Source of the DNA: Streptomyces sp. R28
GTDB taxonomy: Bacteria; Actinomycetota; Actinomycetes; Streptomycetales; Streptomycetaceae
Length of the DNA stretch: 64,000 bases
Reading direction: 5' to 3'
Assembly (NCBI RefSeq): GCF_041052385.1
Contig: NZ_CP163439.1
Coordinates: 4,453,001-4,517,000 of the forward strand
Under the pieces are notes generated by a model. It worked only from the letters and a program-made list of their open reading frames with translations, was not told where the DNA came from and made no database searches. This document shows positions 1 through 8,500 of the stretch, piece by piece; position 1 is the first letter of the stretch; each line of letters starts with the position of its first letter. Both the position numbers and the translations under genes were made by a program.

Positions 1-375
1 CAGCGTGATGTTCTCGAGGGCGTTGAGGGTCGGCAGCAGGTTGAACGCCTGGAAGATGAAGCCGATCCGGTCCCGGCGCAGCTGCGTGAGCTTCTTGTCC
101 TTCAGCCCGGTGATCTCGGTGTCGTCGAGATGGATCTGGCCGCTGCTGACGGTGTCGAGCCCGGCGAGGCAGTGCATCAAGGTGGACTTGCCGGACCCCG
201 AAGGGCCCATGATCGCGGTGAACTGCCCCCGGGCGATGTCCACGTCGACATGGTCGAGGGCGACGACGCGGGTCTCCCCCGACCCGTACGCCTTGACGAC
301 CTGCCGCGCCCGCGCGGCAACGGCCGTACGCCCTCCAGTGCCCCCGTGCCTGGGAATGGTTACAGCCGATGTCAC
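1..375 (-). CDS. ABC transporter ATP-binding protein (N-terminal part; runs off the window)
   Basis: The first 125 residues of an ABC ATPase of the LolD/MacB type are visible; the rest lies beyond base 1. Walker A GPSGSGKST falls at residues 57-65 and the Q-loop FIFQAFNLLPTL starts near residue 106. The FNLLP sequence after the Q-loop is usual for ATPases that serve FtsX/MacB-type permeases, so a permease gene is expected just outside the window. The start is the GTG at 373-375, preceded by AGGAG with 7 bases between. The gene is divergent from the drug exporter at 818. The substrate cannot be told from this part. Confidence 0.9.
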   Translation of the reverse strand, partial: MTSAVTIPRHGGTGGRTAVAARARQVVKAYGSGETRVVALDHVDVDIARGQFTAIMGPSGSGKSTLMHCLAGLDTVSSGQIHLDDTEITGLKDKKLTQLRRDRIGFIFQAFNLLPTLNALENITL

Positions 376-817
376 GGTATGACTCCTAAGTCGGTTATGG
401 ATGGACGCACGAGGCCGCGTGCCTCGACGTCGCGAACTGGTGCGTCGAGCGCTCGTGCATCGAGAACTGGTACGTCGTTGAGTCTGGCTCCGGAGAGGGG
501 TCCGGCGCGCTGGTGCCGAGCCCCGTCTTGTACGGGGGAAAACCCCACCCCCGCCGGTTCGGTCAGCCGCCCCCCAGCGGCGTAAAGCCAGATTAAGGAC
601 GGCCCCCCTGGTGTCTCGTCCTCCGGCGGTACCAACCCTCCCCGAGACCTAGTACGGAGGTACCCCTAGGGGCCATCCACCCGTCGGTGGAGCGCACCTC
701 GGGGTTGTCTCCACCCTGCGGCCCATCCAGGCTCCACCCTCCCGCGACGTCAGGGTCAAGTGGGAAGCTGTTCGGCGGTACATAGGTGCAAGGGGAATGC
801 ATTAGGAGAGGAACCCG
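376..817. promoter_or_regulatory. Divergent intergenic region with direct and inverted repeats
   Basis: This 442-base gap separates two divergent transport genes and shows no convincing gene. It holds an 18-base direct repeat in two copies (431-448 and 461-478, sharing GAACTGGT then CGTCG, spaced 30 bases) and an imperfect inverted repeat at 648-670 (CCTAG...TAC / GTAC...CTAGG). Both are plausible binding sites for a regulator of either transporter; that is inference. Open frames in this stretch lack ribosome sites and family matches. Confidence 0.4.
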
Positions 818-2386
818 GTGGGCAGTACGACACCCGCGATACGCGACACCGCACCGCACACCGGAACCGACAGGCGGGCAGCCGTGGTCGCGGCCCTGAT
901 GCTCGCGATGGCGCTGGCCGCGCTCGACGCCACCATCGTCTCCACGGCCGTACCGCAGATCGTGGGCGACCTCGGCGGCTTCTCGGTCTTCTCCTGGCTC
1001 TTCTCCGGCTACCTGCTCGCCGTGACCGTGACCCTCCCCGTCTACGGCAAGCTCTCCGACACCTTCGGCCGCAAGCCGGTGCTGATCGCGGGCGCGGCGC
1101 TGTTCCTGCTGGGATCGCTGCTGTGCGCTCTGGCCTGGAACATGGCGGCGCTGATCGCGTTCCGGATCGTGCAGGGGCTGGGCGGCGGGGCGTTGCAGGG
1201 GACGGTGCAGACGCTGGCCGCCGACCTGTACCCGCTGAAGGAACGGCCGAAGATCCAGTCCAAGTTGTCCACGGTGTGGGCGGTGTCGGCGGTGGCCGGA
1301 CCGGGGTTGGGCGGGGTCCTGGCGGCGTACGCGGACTGGCGCTGGATCTTCCTGATCAACCTGCCGATCGGGGCGGTGGCGTTGTGGCTGATCGTGCGGT
1401 ACCTGCACGAGCCGAAGCGCGAGTCGACGGGCACGCGCGCGCGTGTCGACTGGGCGGGCGCGTTGGCGGTGTTCGCGTGCGGGGGTGTGCTGCTGACGGC
1501 GCTGGTGCAGGGCGGGGTGGCGTGGCCGTGGCTGTCGGGGCCGTCGATCGCCTTGTTCGGTACGGGACTTGCGCTCGTGGCGGTGGTGGTGCTCGTGGAG
1601 CGCCGGGCGGCCGAGCCGATCATCCCGGGCTGGGTGTGGCGGCGCCGGACGATCGCGGCGGTGAACCTGGCGCTGGGCGCGCTGGGGCTGCTGATGGTGG
1701 CGCCGACCGTCTTCCTCCCCACCTACGCCCAGTCGGTCCTCGGCCTGGCCCCGGTGGCGGCCGGATTCGTGCTGTCCGTCTGGACGTTGAGCTGGCCGGT
1801 GTCGGCGGCGTTCAGTCAGCACGTGTACCGACGGATCGGCTTCCGCAACACGGCGATGCTGGGGATCGGTTCGGCCTCGCTGATCCTGCTGGCGTTCCTG
1901 TTCCTGCCCTATCCCGGGCAGGCGTGGCAGCCGACGCTGCTGATGCTGTTGCTGGGGGCTGCGCTGGGGCTGTTCCAACTGCCGCTGATCGTGGGCGTGC
2001 AGTCGACGGTGGGGTGGTCGGAGCGGGGCACGACGACGGCGTCGGTGCTGTTCTGCCGCCAGACGGGCCAGACGGTGGGCGCGGCGCTCTTCGGCGCGGT
2101 GGCCAACGGCGTACTGGCGTCACGGCTCGGCGGCGCGAGCGACCTGGACTCGGTGACGCGGGCCCTGGAATCCGGCGGCACGGCACCGGAGGCCACCAGG
2201 CGGGCCATCGCCGACGCGGTGCACGCCGTGTATCTGGGCGCGTCGTGCGCGGCGGCGCTGGCCTTCCTGGTGCTGTTGCTGCTGGCGCCGAGGCGCTTCC
2301 CGGTCCTCAAGGAGGACGCCCTCAAGGAAGACGTCCCCAAGGAAGACGTCCCCAAGGAAGACATCCTCAAGGAAGACGAACGCTGA
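818..2386 (+). CDS. MFS drug efflux transporter (DHA2/EmrB-QacA type)
   Basis: A 522-residue polytopic membrane protein of the major facilitator superfamily, likely exporting drugs or metabolites with proton antiport. Residues 35-52 carry the DHA2 motif D1 (LDATIVSTAVPQI), residues 77-87 are motif A (GKLSDTFGRKP), and GPGLGGV at 161-167 is antiporter motif C. WRWIFLINLPIG follows, as in 14-segment exporters. The start is the GTG at 818 with AGGAG upstream. The last 25 residues are an acidic/basic tail of five near-identical KEDxx units encoded by a 15-bp tandem repeat, which is not part of the family. The 3' end overlaps the convergent esterase gene by 20 bases. The substrate is unknown. Confidence 0.9.
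   Translation: MGSTTPAIRDTAPHTGTDRRAAVVAALMLAMALAALDATIVSTAVPQIVGDLGGFSVFSWLFSGYLLAVTVTLPVYGKLSDTFGRKPVLIAGAALFLLGSLLCALAWNMAALIAFRIVQGLGGGALQGTVQTLAADLYPLKERPKIQSKLSTVWAVSAVAGPGLGGVLAAYADWRWIFLINLPIGAVALWLIVRYLHEPKRESTGTRARVDWAGALAVFACGGVLLTALVQGGVAWPWLSGPSIALFGTGLALVAVVVLVERRAAEPIIPGWVWRRRTIAAVNLALGALGLLMVAPTVFLPTYAQSVLGLAPVAAGFVLSVWTLSWPVSAAFSQHVYRRIGFRNTAMLGIGSASLILLAFLFLPYPGQAWQPTLLMLLLGAALGLFQLPLIVGVQSTVGWSERGTTTASVLFCRQTGQTVGAALFGAVANGVLASRLGGASDLDSVTRALESGGTAPEATRRAIADAVHAVYLGASCAAALAFLVLLLLAPRRFPVLKEDALKEDVPKEDVPKEDILKEDER
2306..2380 (+). repeat. Five 15-bp tandem repeats coding a KED-rich tail
   Basis: Units of 15 bases (2306-2320, 2321-2335, 2336-2350, 2351-2365, 2366-2380; consensus CTCAAGGAAGACGTC) are in frame with the exporter and code for repeated (L/P)KED(A/V/I/E). 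The last unit also contains the stop codon region of the convergent esterase. In-frame repeat growth at the end of the gene is the simplest reading. Confidence 0.85.
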
Positions 2387-3563
2387 CCTCGGGGTTGGCC
2401 GGCGACGGCCCGTCGAGCACCGGCTGCGGAACGCCCTTGAGGTGCAGGTCGAAGAAAGCGGCGACGTACGCGCGCGTGAGGGCCGACGAACGCTCGTAGG
2501 GAAGCGGTGCGGTGTCCGGGATGCCGACCAGCTCCGCGAGGAGCGGTACGTCGGTGAAGGAGCCGTGGTCGGTTCCGGCGACGGTCAGCCACCGCTTCCA
2601 GCCGTCCAGGTGGGCCCAGGCCTCGTCCCAGGTCCTGTCGAGCGGCGGCCTGTTCTCGGCCCCCACCATCAGGAAGGGACGGCCGTCGAGACCGGTGGCG
2701 GGGACCGGGGCGAAGAAGGTGCCGTCCATGTTCACGCCGGCCCGTACGCGCGCGTCGGCGGCCATCGTCGCGGCGGCGGCGTTGCCGCCGATGGAGTGCC
2801 CGGCCATGCCGATCCGCTTCGCGTCGATCACGCGCGCGTACCGCCACGCCGGGTGGCGCCCGGTCAGCCGGTCGAGCACGAAGGAGATGTCCTCGGCCCG
2901 GCTCTCGGCGACGGCCGAGCCGCCGATCGAGGGGAACTCGTCACAGATGGCGCAGGGCAGGGTCTGCCCGTCGGGAAGGGTCGTCCCGGCGTTCTCGTAC
3001 GGATGGTCGACCAGCGCGACGACGTACCCCCGACTGGCCAGATCCTCGGCGAGGCCGGTGAGGGTGGCGCGCGGGAGAGTGAACCCGGGCGAGAGCACGA
3101 CGAGCGGAAACCTGCCGGGCGCCGGGCGCGCCTCGGTGTGCGCCCAGGTACGGACGCCGCTGATCGTCTCGGGCGGGACGGTGGCGTCCGGGACCCTCAA
3201 CTCCAGTAGAAGGCGGGCCTCTTCGGCGGTCATGTAGGGAGCGGTCGCTCCGCCCGTACCCGGCCGTGCCGGGTAGTACATGGACACCATCAGCTGCCGG
3301 GCGCCGGCGGACGGGACCCACGGGTCGGGACGGTCGGCGTCGACGAGGTGGACGGTGCTGCGGCCGACCGCGTGCGGGCCGGTGGGACGGGGCAGCTGGG
3401 CCGAGGCAATGGCGGGAGAAGGGTTCGCGGGGGCGGCGGAGGCGGAGCCCGCGGCGGCGATCGGCAGGGTCAGGGCGGGTCCGAGCGCGAGCACTGCGGA
3501 CGCCGCGACCGCTAAGAAGCGTGATCTGTTCATGCGGGGCCTGTTCATGCGTGATCTGTTCAT
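2367..3563 (-). CDS. Secreted alpha/beta-hydrolase, PAF-acetylhydrolase-like
   Basis: About 398 residues with a signal peptide (FLAVAASAVLALGPALTLP, likely cleavage after ASA near residue 44) and a catalytic domain of the platelet-activating-factor acetylhydrolase type. The nucleophile sits in GHSIGG (Ser257), the acid is probably Asp280 in NMDG, and the base His333 in TDHGSFTD; these three motifs match the PAF-AH family. It should be an exported esterase or lipase acting on short acyl esters. The start is uncertain: three ATGs (3563, 3548, 3533) lie in a 15-bp tandem repeat giving MNRSR-MNRPR-MNRSR, and none has a good ribosome site. A GTG at 3650 is also possible. The gene converges on the exporter gene. 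Confidence 0.82.
   Translation of the reverse strand: MNRSRMNRPRMNRSRFLAVAASAVLALGPALTLPIAAAGSASAAPANPSPAIASAQLPRPTGPHAVGRSTVHLVDADRPDPWVPSAGARQLMVSMYYPARPGTGGATAPYMTAEEARLLLELRVPDATVPPETISGVRTWAHTEARPAPGRFPLVVLSPGFTLPRATLTGLAEDLASRGYVVALVDHPYENAGTTLPDGQTLPCAICDEFPSIGGSAVAESRAEDISFVLDRLTGRHPAWRYARVIDAKRIGMAGHSIGGNAAAATMAADARVRAGVNMDGTFFAPVPATGLDGRPFLMVGAENRPPLDRTWDEAWAHLDGWKRWLTVAGTDHGSFTDVPLLAELVGIPDTAPLPYERSSALTRAYVAAFFDLHLKGVPQPVLDGPSPANPEVSVRLP
3519..3563 (-). repeat. Three 15-bp tandem repeats, each with an in-frame ATG
   Basis: Plus-strand units GCGTGATCTGTTCAT (3519-3533 and 3549-3563, identical) flank a variant copy (3534-3548). Read on the minus strand, each unit starts with ATG and codes MNRSR or MNRPR at the head of the secreted esterase, so the repeat multiplies candidate start codons. 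Confidence 0.85.
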
Positions 3564-3664
3564 GCGGAGGACGGTAGGCCGCGGGCCCGTGACCCGGCGT
3601 CGCCCTGGAGTCTGCTGTCCTGGACGCCCGGTAGTACCACGGACGTACACATACCCTGTCCGTC

Positions 3665-4153
3665 ATGCTGACCCTGGAGCGCCTACGCGCCGACCACGCG
3701 GACGCCCTGCTGGCCTTCGAGCAGGAGAACCGGGAGTACTTCGCCCGTTCCGTTCCGGATCGCGGGGACGCGTATTTTGCGGACTTCGACGCCCTCCTGC
3801 AGGCGCGGCTGGCCGAACAGGACGCCGGGGTCTGCCACTTCCACGTCGTGCTGGACACCGACGGGCGGCTCGTCGGGCGGGTCAACCTGGTCGACGTCGA
3901 GGACGGTTGCGCCGAACTCGGCTACCGCGTCGGCGAACGCGCGGCGGGCAAGGGCGTCGCCACGGCGGCGGTGGCGGAGGTGTGCCGGGTGGCCGGTACG
4001 GCGTACGGGCTGACGGCCCTGGTCGCGGTCACCCACCTGGACAACCTGGCGTCCCGGGCCGTCCTGGAGCGCAATGCCTTCATCGCGATGGAAGACGTCA
4101 CTGTCGACGGCCGGCCCGCGGTCCGTTACCGGCGCTCGCATCTCGGGCACTGA
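3665..4153 (+). CDS. GNAT-family N-acetyltransferase (RimJ/RimL-like)
   Basis: A 162-residue acetyl-CoA-dependent N-acetyltransferase. The acetyl-CoA loop is ELGYRVGERAAGKGVAT near residues 80-97, followed by the typical NLASRAVLERNAF segment where the C-terminal strand begins, as in RimJ/RimL-type enzymes. The acceptor is unknown; such proteins modify protein N-termini, small amines or antibiotics. The start ATG has almost no leader and may be translated from a leaderless or very short transcript. Its end overlaps a small minus-strand gene by 28 bases. Confidence 0.85.
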   Translation: MLTLERLRADHADALLAFEQENREYFARSVPDRGDAYFADFDALLQARLAEQDAGVCHFHVVLDTDGRLVGRVNLVDVEDGCAELGYRVGERAAGKGVATAAVAEVCRVAGTAYGLTALVAVTHLDNLASRAVLERNAFIAMEDVTVDGRPAVRYRRSHLGH

Positions 4154-4329
4154 CAGGGCGGGAAGCGGCCCGCGAGGTCGAACGGGGTGTCCTTGCGGGA
4201 GGGCTGGTACGTCACTGTGGGTCCCCATGTGCGGCCGCTGTCGCGGGAGACGCGGAGGGTGAGGGAGGGGCCGGGGACGCTGTCCCACGGGTCCTGCGCC
4301 TGCTCTTTCGCCTGGTCGAGTTGATCCAC
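4126..4329 (-). CDS. Small hypothetical protein beside the XRE regulator
   Basis: A 67-residue protein with the string RVSRDSGRTWGPTVTYQPS and a C-terminal CQCPRC cluster that could bind a metal. Similar short proteins with a SGRTWGP-type core occur beside XRE/DUF397 genes in Streptomyces, from memory. The GTG at 4329 is chosen because AAAGG lies 7 bases upstream; in-frame GTGs at 4344 and 4365 are alternatives. It overlaps the end of the GNAT gene and is divergent from the XRE gene. No function is known. Confidence 0.55.
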   Translation of the reverse strand: MDQLDQAKEQAQDPWDSVPGPSLTLRVSRDSGRTWGPTVTYQPSRKDTPFDLAGRFPPCQCPRCERR

Positions 4330-4442
4330 GCCAACGCCTTTCACTTTGCGTGCTGTTGCCTGCACACAGTGACGTCACCGCGGGTACGCTCGGAAGGTGG
4401 CTCAGCGTGACAACGGTGTCCGCACTGAGGGGAGTTGCACGC

Positions 4443-5282
4443 GTGGCGATCGAGGACAATCCGCGTTCGCGGGAGCAGTACGGGGCGGAGCTGAAGCGGC
4501 GTCGGGAGACGGCGGGACTCACGCAGGAGGAGTTGAGCCAGCGTGCGGTGATGTCGCGCACGCACATCGCGCATATCGAGGGTGGGCGGCGGAGGCCGGA
4601 TCCGGATGATGCGCGGCGGCTGGATCAGGTGCTGGAGGCGGGTGGGTTCTTCGTGAACTTCCTGCCGACTCTGGACGGGAAGGAGGTGGCGGAACACTTC
4701 AAGGGCGCCTTGGAGTTCGAGAGCAAGGCAACGGTGATCAAGGAGTACGCCCCGAGTCTGGTTCCCGGCATCTTGCAGACGCAGCCGTACGCCTACGAGG
4801 TGCTCAGCTGCGGCTACCCGCGCAAGAACGACGAGGAGCGCGACAAGCTCCTGGTCACACGCCTCGAACGGGCCCGCATTCTCGACGACTTCCACTCACC
4901 CGAGGTCTGGGTACTGCTCGACGAGGCGGTGCTACGACGTGCCGTCGGCGGGCCGGCGGTGATGTGCGAACAGCTCCGTCACATCGCCGAGTTGGGTGAA
5001 AGCCGCCGCATCCGCGTACATGTGCTGCCCTACTCGGCGGGCGCGCACCCTCTGCAAGAGGGCTTTCTCTCCCTGATGTGGTTCGAGGACCTGCCGCCCA
5101 TCGCGTACGCGGAAGGCGTGAACAGCGGGAGGGTCCTGGAGCGTCCGTCCGTGGTACGCGAGTGCCAGGACCTCTACGATCATGTGCTGGGCGATGCCTT
5201 GTCGCACCGTAAATCCCTGGACCTGCTCAGGTCCGTCGCGGAGGATTACGAGCATGAAGCGCAGCGAGACCAGGATTGCTGA
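4443..5282 (+). CDS. XRE-family regulator with DUF5753 domain
   Basis: A 279-residue protein with an N-terminal HTH_XRE domain (residues about 14-60: LKRRRETAGLTQEELSQRAVMSRTHIAHIEGG) and a C-terminal DUF5753 domain (about 85-270, opening with YAPSLVPGILQTQPYA). Such proteins pair with DUF397 proteins in streptomycetes and affect development and antibiotic production (WhiJ/AbaA-type regulators). The DUF397 partner overlaps its 3' end by 29 bases. The start GTG at 4443 has GAGGGGAG 8 bases upstream; a GTG at 4407 is a second option. The target genes are not shown by the sequence. Confidence 0.9.
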   Translation: MAIEDNPRSREQYGAELKRRRETAGLTQEELSQRAVMSRTHIAHIEGGRRRPDPDDARRLDQVLEAGGFFVNFLPTLDGKEVAEHFKGALEFESKATVIKEYAPSLVPGILQTQPYAYEVLSCGYPRKNDEERDKLLVTRLERARILDDFHSPEVWVLLDEAVLRRAVGGPAVMCEQLRHIAELGESRRIRVHVLPYSAGAHPLQEGFLSLMWFEDLPPIAYAEGVNSGRVLERPSVVRECQDLYDHVLGDALSHRKSLDLLRSVAEDYEHEAQRDQDC

Positions 5283-5523
5283 CGCGTCGGCACTGACCGG
5301 CTGGCGCAAGTCGAGTTACAGCGGCGAGAGCGGCGGCGACTGCCTCGAAGTTGCCGCTTGGCGCAAGTCCAGCTACAGCGGTGGCAGCAGCGGCTCCTGC
5401 CTCGAAGTCAACGACACCGCCCGCCCCACCCACGTCCCCGTCCGCGACAGCAAGAACCCCACCGGCCCGGCGATCGTCTTCTCGGCGTCGGCCTGGACGG
5501 CGTTCGTCGACGGAGTTCGTTAA
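5254..5523 (+). CDS. DUF397 protein with an internal half-domain duplication
   Basis: An 89-residue DUF397 protein, the usual small partner of an XRE/DUF5753 regulator. A normal DUF397 has one WRKSSYS...CLEV block; here it occurs twice in tandem, with a period of 19 residues (57 bases; Trp codons at 5302 and 5359), followed by one complete C-terminal part (VPVRDSKNP...AWTAFVDGV). The start ATG has GGAGG with a 9-base spacer and overlaps the end of the regulator gene, implying coupled translation. Its TAA stop overlaps the TAA stop of the convergent 1254-residue gene in a shared TTAA. Confidence 0.87.
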   Translation: MKRSETRIADASALTGWRKSSYSGESGGDCLEVAAWRKSSYSGGSSGSCLEVNDTARPTHVPVRDSKNPTGPAIVFSASAWTAFVDGVR

Positions 5524-8500
5524 GGCTCCTCGTCCTCGGAGAAGTCGCGCACGTCGGCGAGCAGGCTGGGTTCGACCGGAGGGAGAGCGCGTCTCTGGGC
5601 CACCTCCACGATCGTCTGTGCGATGGCCCAGGCAACACGTCGGTACTGCGACCAATGCCCGGACTCGCGCAAGCCCCGCAGACCCCCCACTGCAGCCAGT
5701 TCGCTGTCGAGTGTCGACGACATGTACTGCACCTCCCTGACCTCTCGCGGCAGTTGCGTGGGATCGACGGGCTCCCAGAGCACAGGCACCGTCGCGATCA
5801 CCCCGCCCAGCGATTGACGCCACCTGAAGACCGACCACTCCCTGTGGCACCACTTGCTCTCGAAGTACGAGGGCGAAAGCAACGGCACAAAGACTCGCGC
5901 CTCGGCCAGGGCCGCGTACGCCTCCTCCCGCCAGCGTGCACCCTTGGTCAGGCTGTCAGCCATGAAGCCGGGACTCTCCCCGTCGAAATCCGTCATCTCC
6001 ATAACGTGTTGGCTCACAAGGTGGAAGAAGTCCTCTTCCGGATTGCCATGTGTCTTACCTGAAGCCGGATATGCCGCACGGCTGTAGCTCAGAAAGAACA
6101 GCGGCCCTTCACGAGGCGCCTCGGACGGCATCGCCTCCGGTTCGCGCTCACGAACGTGCGAGACCCTCCCGGTGGACAGCGCGATCCGGTCGATGAGTCC
6201 AGGACTGACGAACCACGCCACGCCCTTCGAAGAATAGAGACTACAAAGTCTTCCTCCCGCGTCTACAACTACCGCACCCGCGGGAGGAACAACAGCCTCC
6301 GAGGAGGCAAGGCTCAGCTTGATTTCAGGTGTCCGCGAGCCTCCCGTCGGCTTCTCGTACCACGCTGCGGCGAAGGGGCTTTCGACAGAGTGGGCCAGAG
6401 GAACTGCGGGAAGACCAGCCTCTTCGAGCTCGATGCTGACCAGTTTCGGTGTTTCAGGTACCACAGATGCGCGGACCACTCGGAACTCCGCACCGTCCGG
6501 TCCTCGGACCTGAAGTACCCCTGGGCCCGGGCTGAATCCGGCGGCGAGCACGACGTCCGGTCTCACCGCGACCCCAGTACCCACGAAGCGACCCTCCCGG
6601 CTGATGCTGACGAGAGAGGACAGGAACTCGCGGGTTGCCGGACGACCGATCAGAAGCCCCTCAACAAAGGAGGCGATCGGCAAGCGTCGCTCCGTGATAT
6701 TCGAAATTACCGCCGCCAGTATTCCTGGGTGCGTTCCCATGATCTCCACGAAATCGGCTAGTTCGGCGACCTCGTGCCACACCTCTCCACGATACGGAGC
6801 GAGTGCGTCCCGAACGAATTCCACCGCTGCTTCACGGGTCAGGCCGCTCAGTGTCACCGTCTCGTACGGCTCTTCCCACCATCGCGTCCCCTCAGAGAGG
6901 GTGACCAACAAGCTGCCGGAGTGCGGCGGCGGCAACCAGGTGGGCCACGGATCCGAATCCCTCTCGTCGGTCAAGAAGGTTTCCGAAGAGACGCCGTCGT
7001 AGATCAGCAGCCAGCCCGGATTGTCACTCAGATAGGTGAAGAGGCGGTCCAGGCGGTCCCACAGCGTGTTCTCAGGAAGCGTGATGCCGAGGTCGTCCGC
7101 AAGGGCGGCAAGGTCCTCCCGCAGGATGTCGGGCTTGTGGGCGCGGATCCAGCGGACCATCGTGAACGTGTCGGCAGACGCCTGGGCACATTCGATGGCC
7201 AGCGCGGTCTTGCCCACGCCGCGAGCTCCAACGATCATGCATTGCGTCCACATCGGCAGCAGCCCCCGCGCGGCAGCGTCGCGGTTACCCCCGACCAGCG
7301 ACCGCAGGACACTCGACGCCTCTTCTTCCCTGCGGACGTAGAACTCCGGTAGCGGAGGAATCCGGCTCGGCACCCTCTCACCGGTCCGAGCCACCCCGAT
7401 GTTCCCGCCGGCCACGACGCTGCCCTCTCGCCGCGCCTCGCCCACTTCCGGTTCCAGCGCCCCCTTCCGCCGCCACCACGAGAGCAGCCCCCACCCCCGC
7501 CGCCGCTCCTCCCTCGGCTCCGGCACCGATTCCGTCGGCGCAACGCCCCTCACCCGTCCCCGCGTCAGCCTCTCCACAACCTCCGCGTGATCCCCGCCGA
7601 CCCCGGCGACCACGGCCAGCGCGACCTCCGCGAACGCCCGGCTCCCCTCCGGCAGTCCGCGCCCGTCCAGCCCGCCGCCGCCCTCCGCCACGGCAGCAAG
7701 CAGCGCCCCGAAGTCGGTCACCCCGCCGAACGTCGCCGCCACCCGCTCACTCACGCCGTCGATGACCCGCTCCAGGACCCGCAGCGACTCCGTACGGGTC
7801 AGCCGGTCCAGCAGCGCCTCCCGTACGCCGTCCCGGAAGTCGTAGAGCACGCTGTCCGGATCCTCACCCGGCACGGCGGCCGGCGTACGGCGTACGAGGA
7901 GCCCGGAGAGGAAGATCTCGGCGAGATGCATCGGCGTCGACGCCGGGAGCATGGTGCGCTGGACCAGTCTCATCACCGGCAGACTCAGCGGTGCGGCAGC
8001 CAGCAGTCGCACCAGCCGGAACGCCTCCGGCGAGTAGCCCTCCTCGAAGCGCTCGATCCACTCCCCCGGTGTGCTCGGCGACGCCCCCGAGGCCGGCAGG
8101 GTCGGCCGTTCCACCGTCGTCAGCGCGGCAGCCCGCATCGGCAGCCAGTCCGTCGTGCGGCCGGACACGAGCCGCGCCCACGGGCTCAGCCAGTCACCGG
8201 ACACCTCCAGCACCGGCAGCCAGTGGATCCGCGCCCGGTCCTCCGCCCCCGCACGCCCGCGTGCGATGCCCGGTAACGGCCCCGACGACCGCACCTCGAT
8301 CGTCGCCCGGTCGGTCTCCGTGCCACGCGCCCGCACCGCAGACGTACGCAGCGCCGTTCGGTGCCACAGCCGTCCGGGCAGCACCTGGAGCGCGGCGACG
8401 GGGCGTCGTACGGACCAGTCGGCCAGCGCCGCAGGCAGCTCCGTGCCGTACCAGGACGGGCCCACCCCGTCTGTCAGGACCAGGACCGCGCGCCGCCCGG

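Noticed and set aside
593..1978. A 461-codon minus-strand frame opposite the MFS exporter
   Set aside because: Gln/Arg/His-rich shadow of the exporter, no domain.
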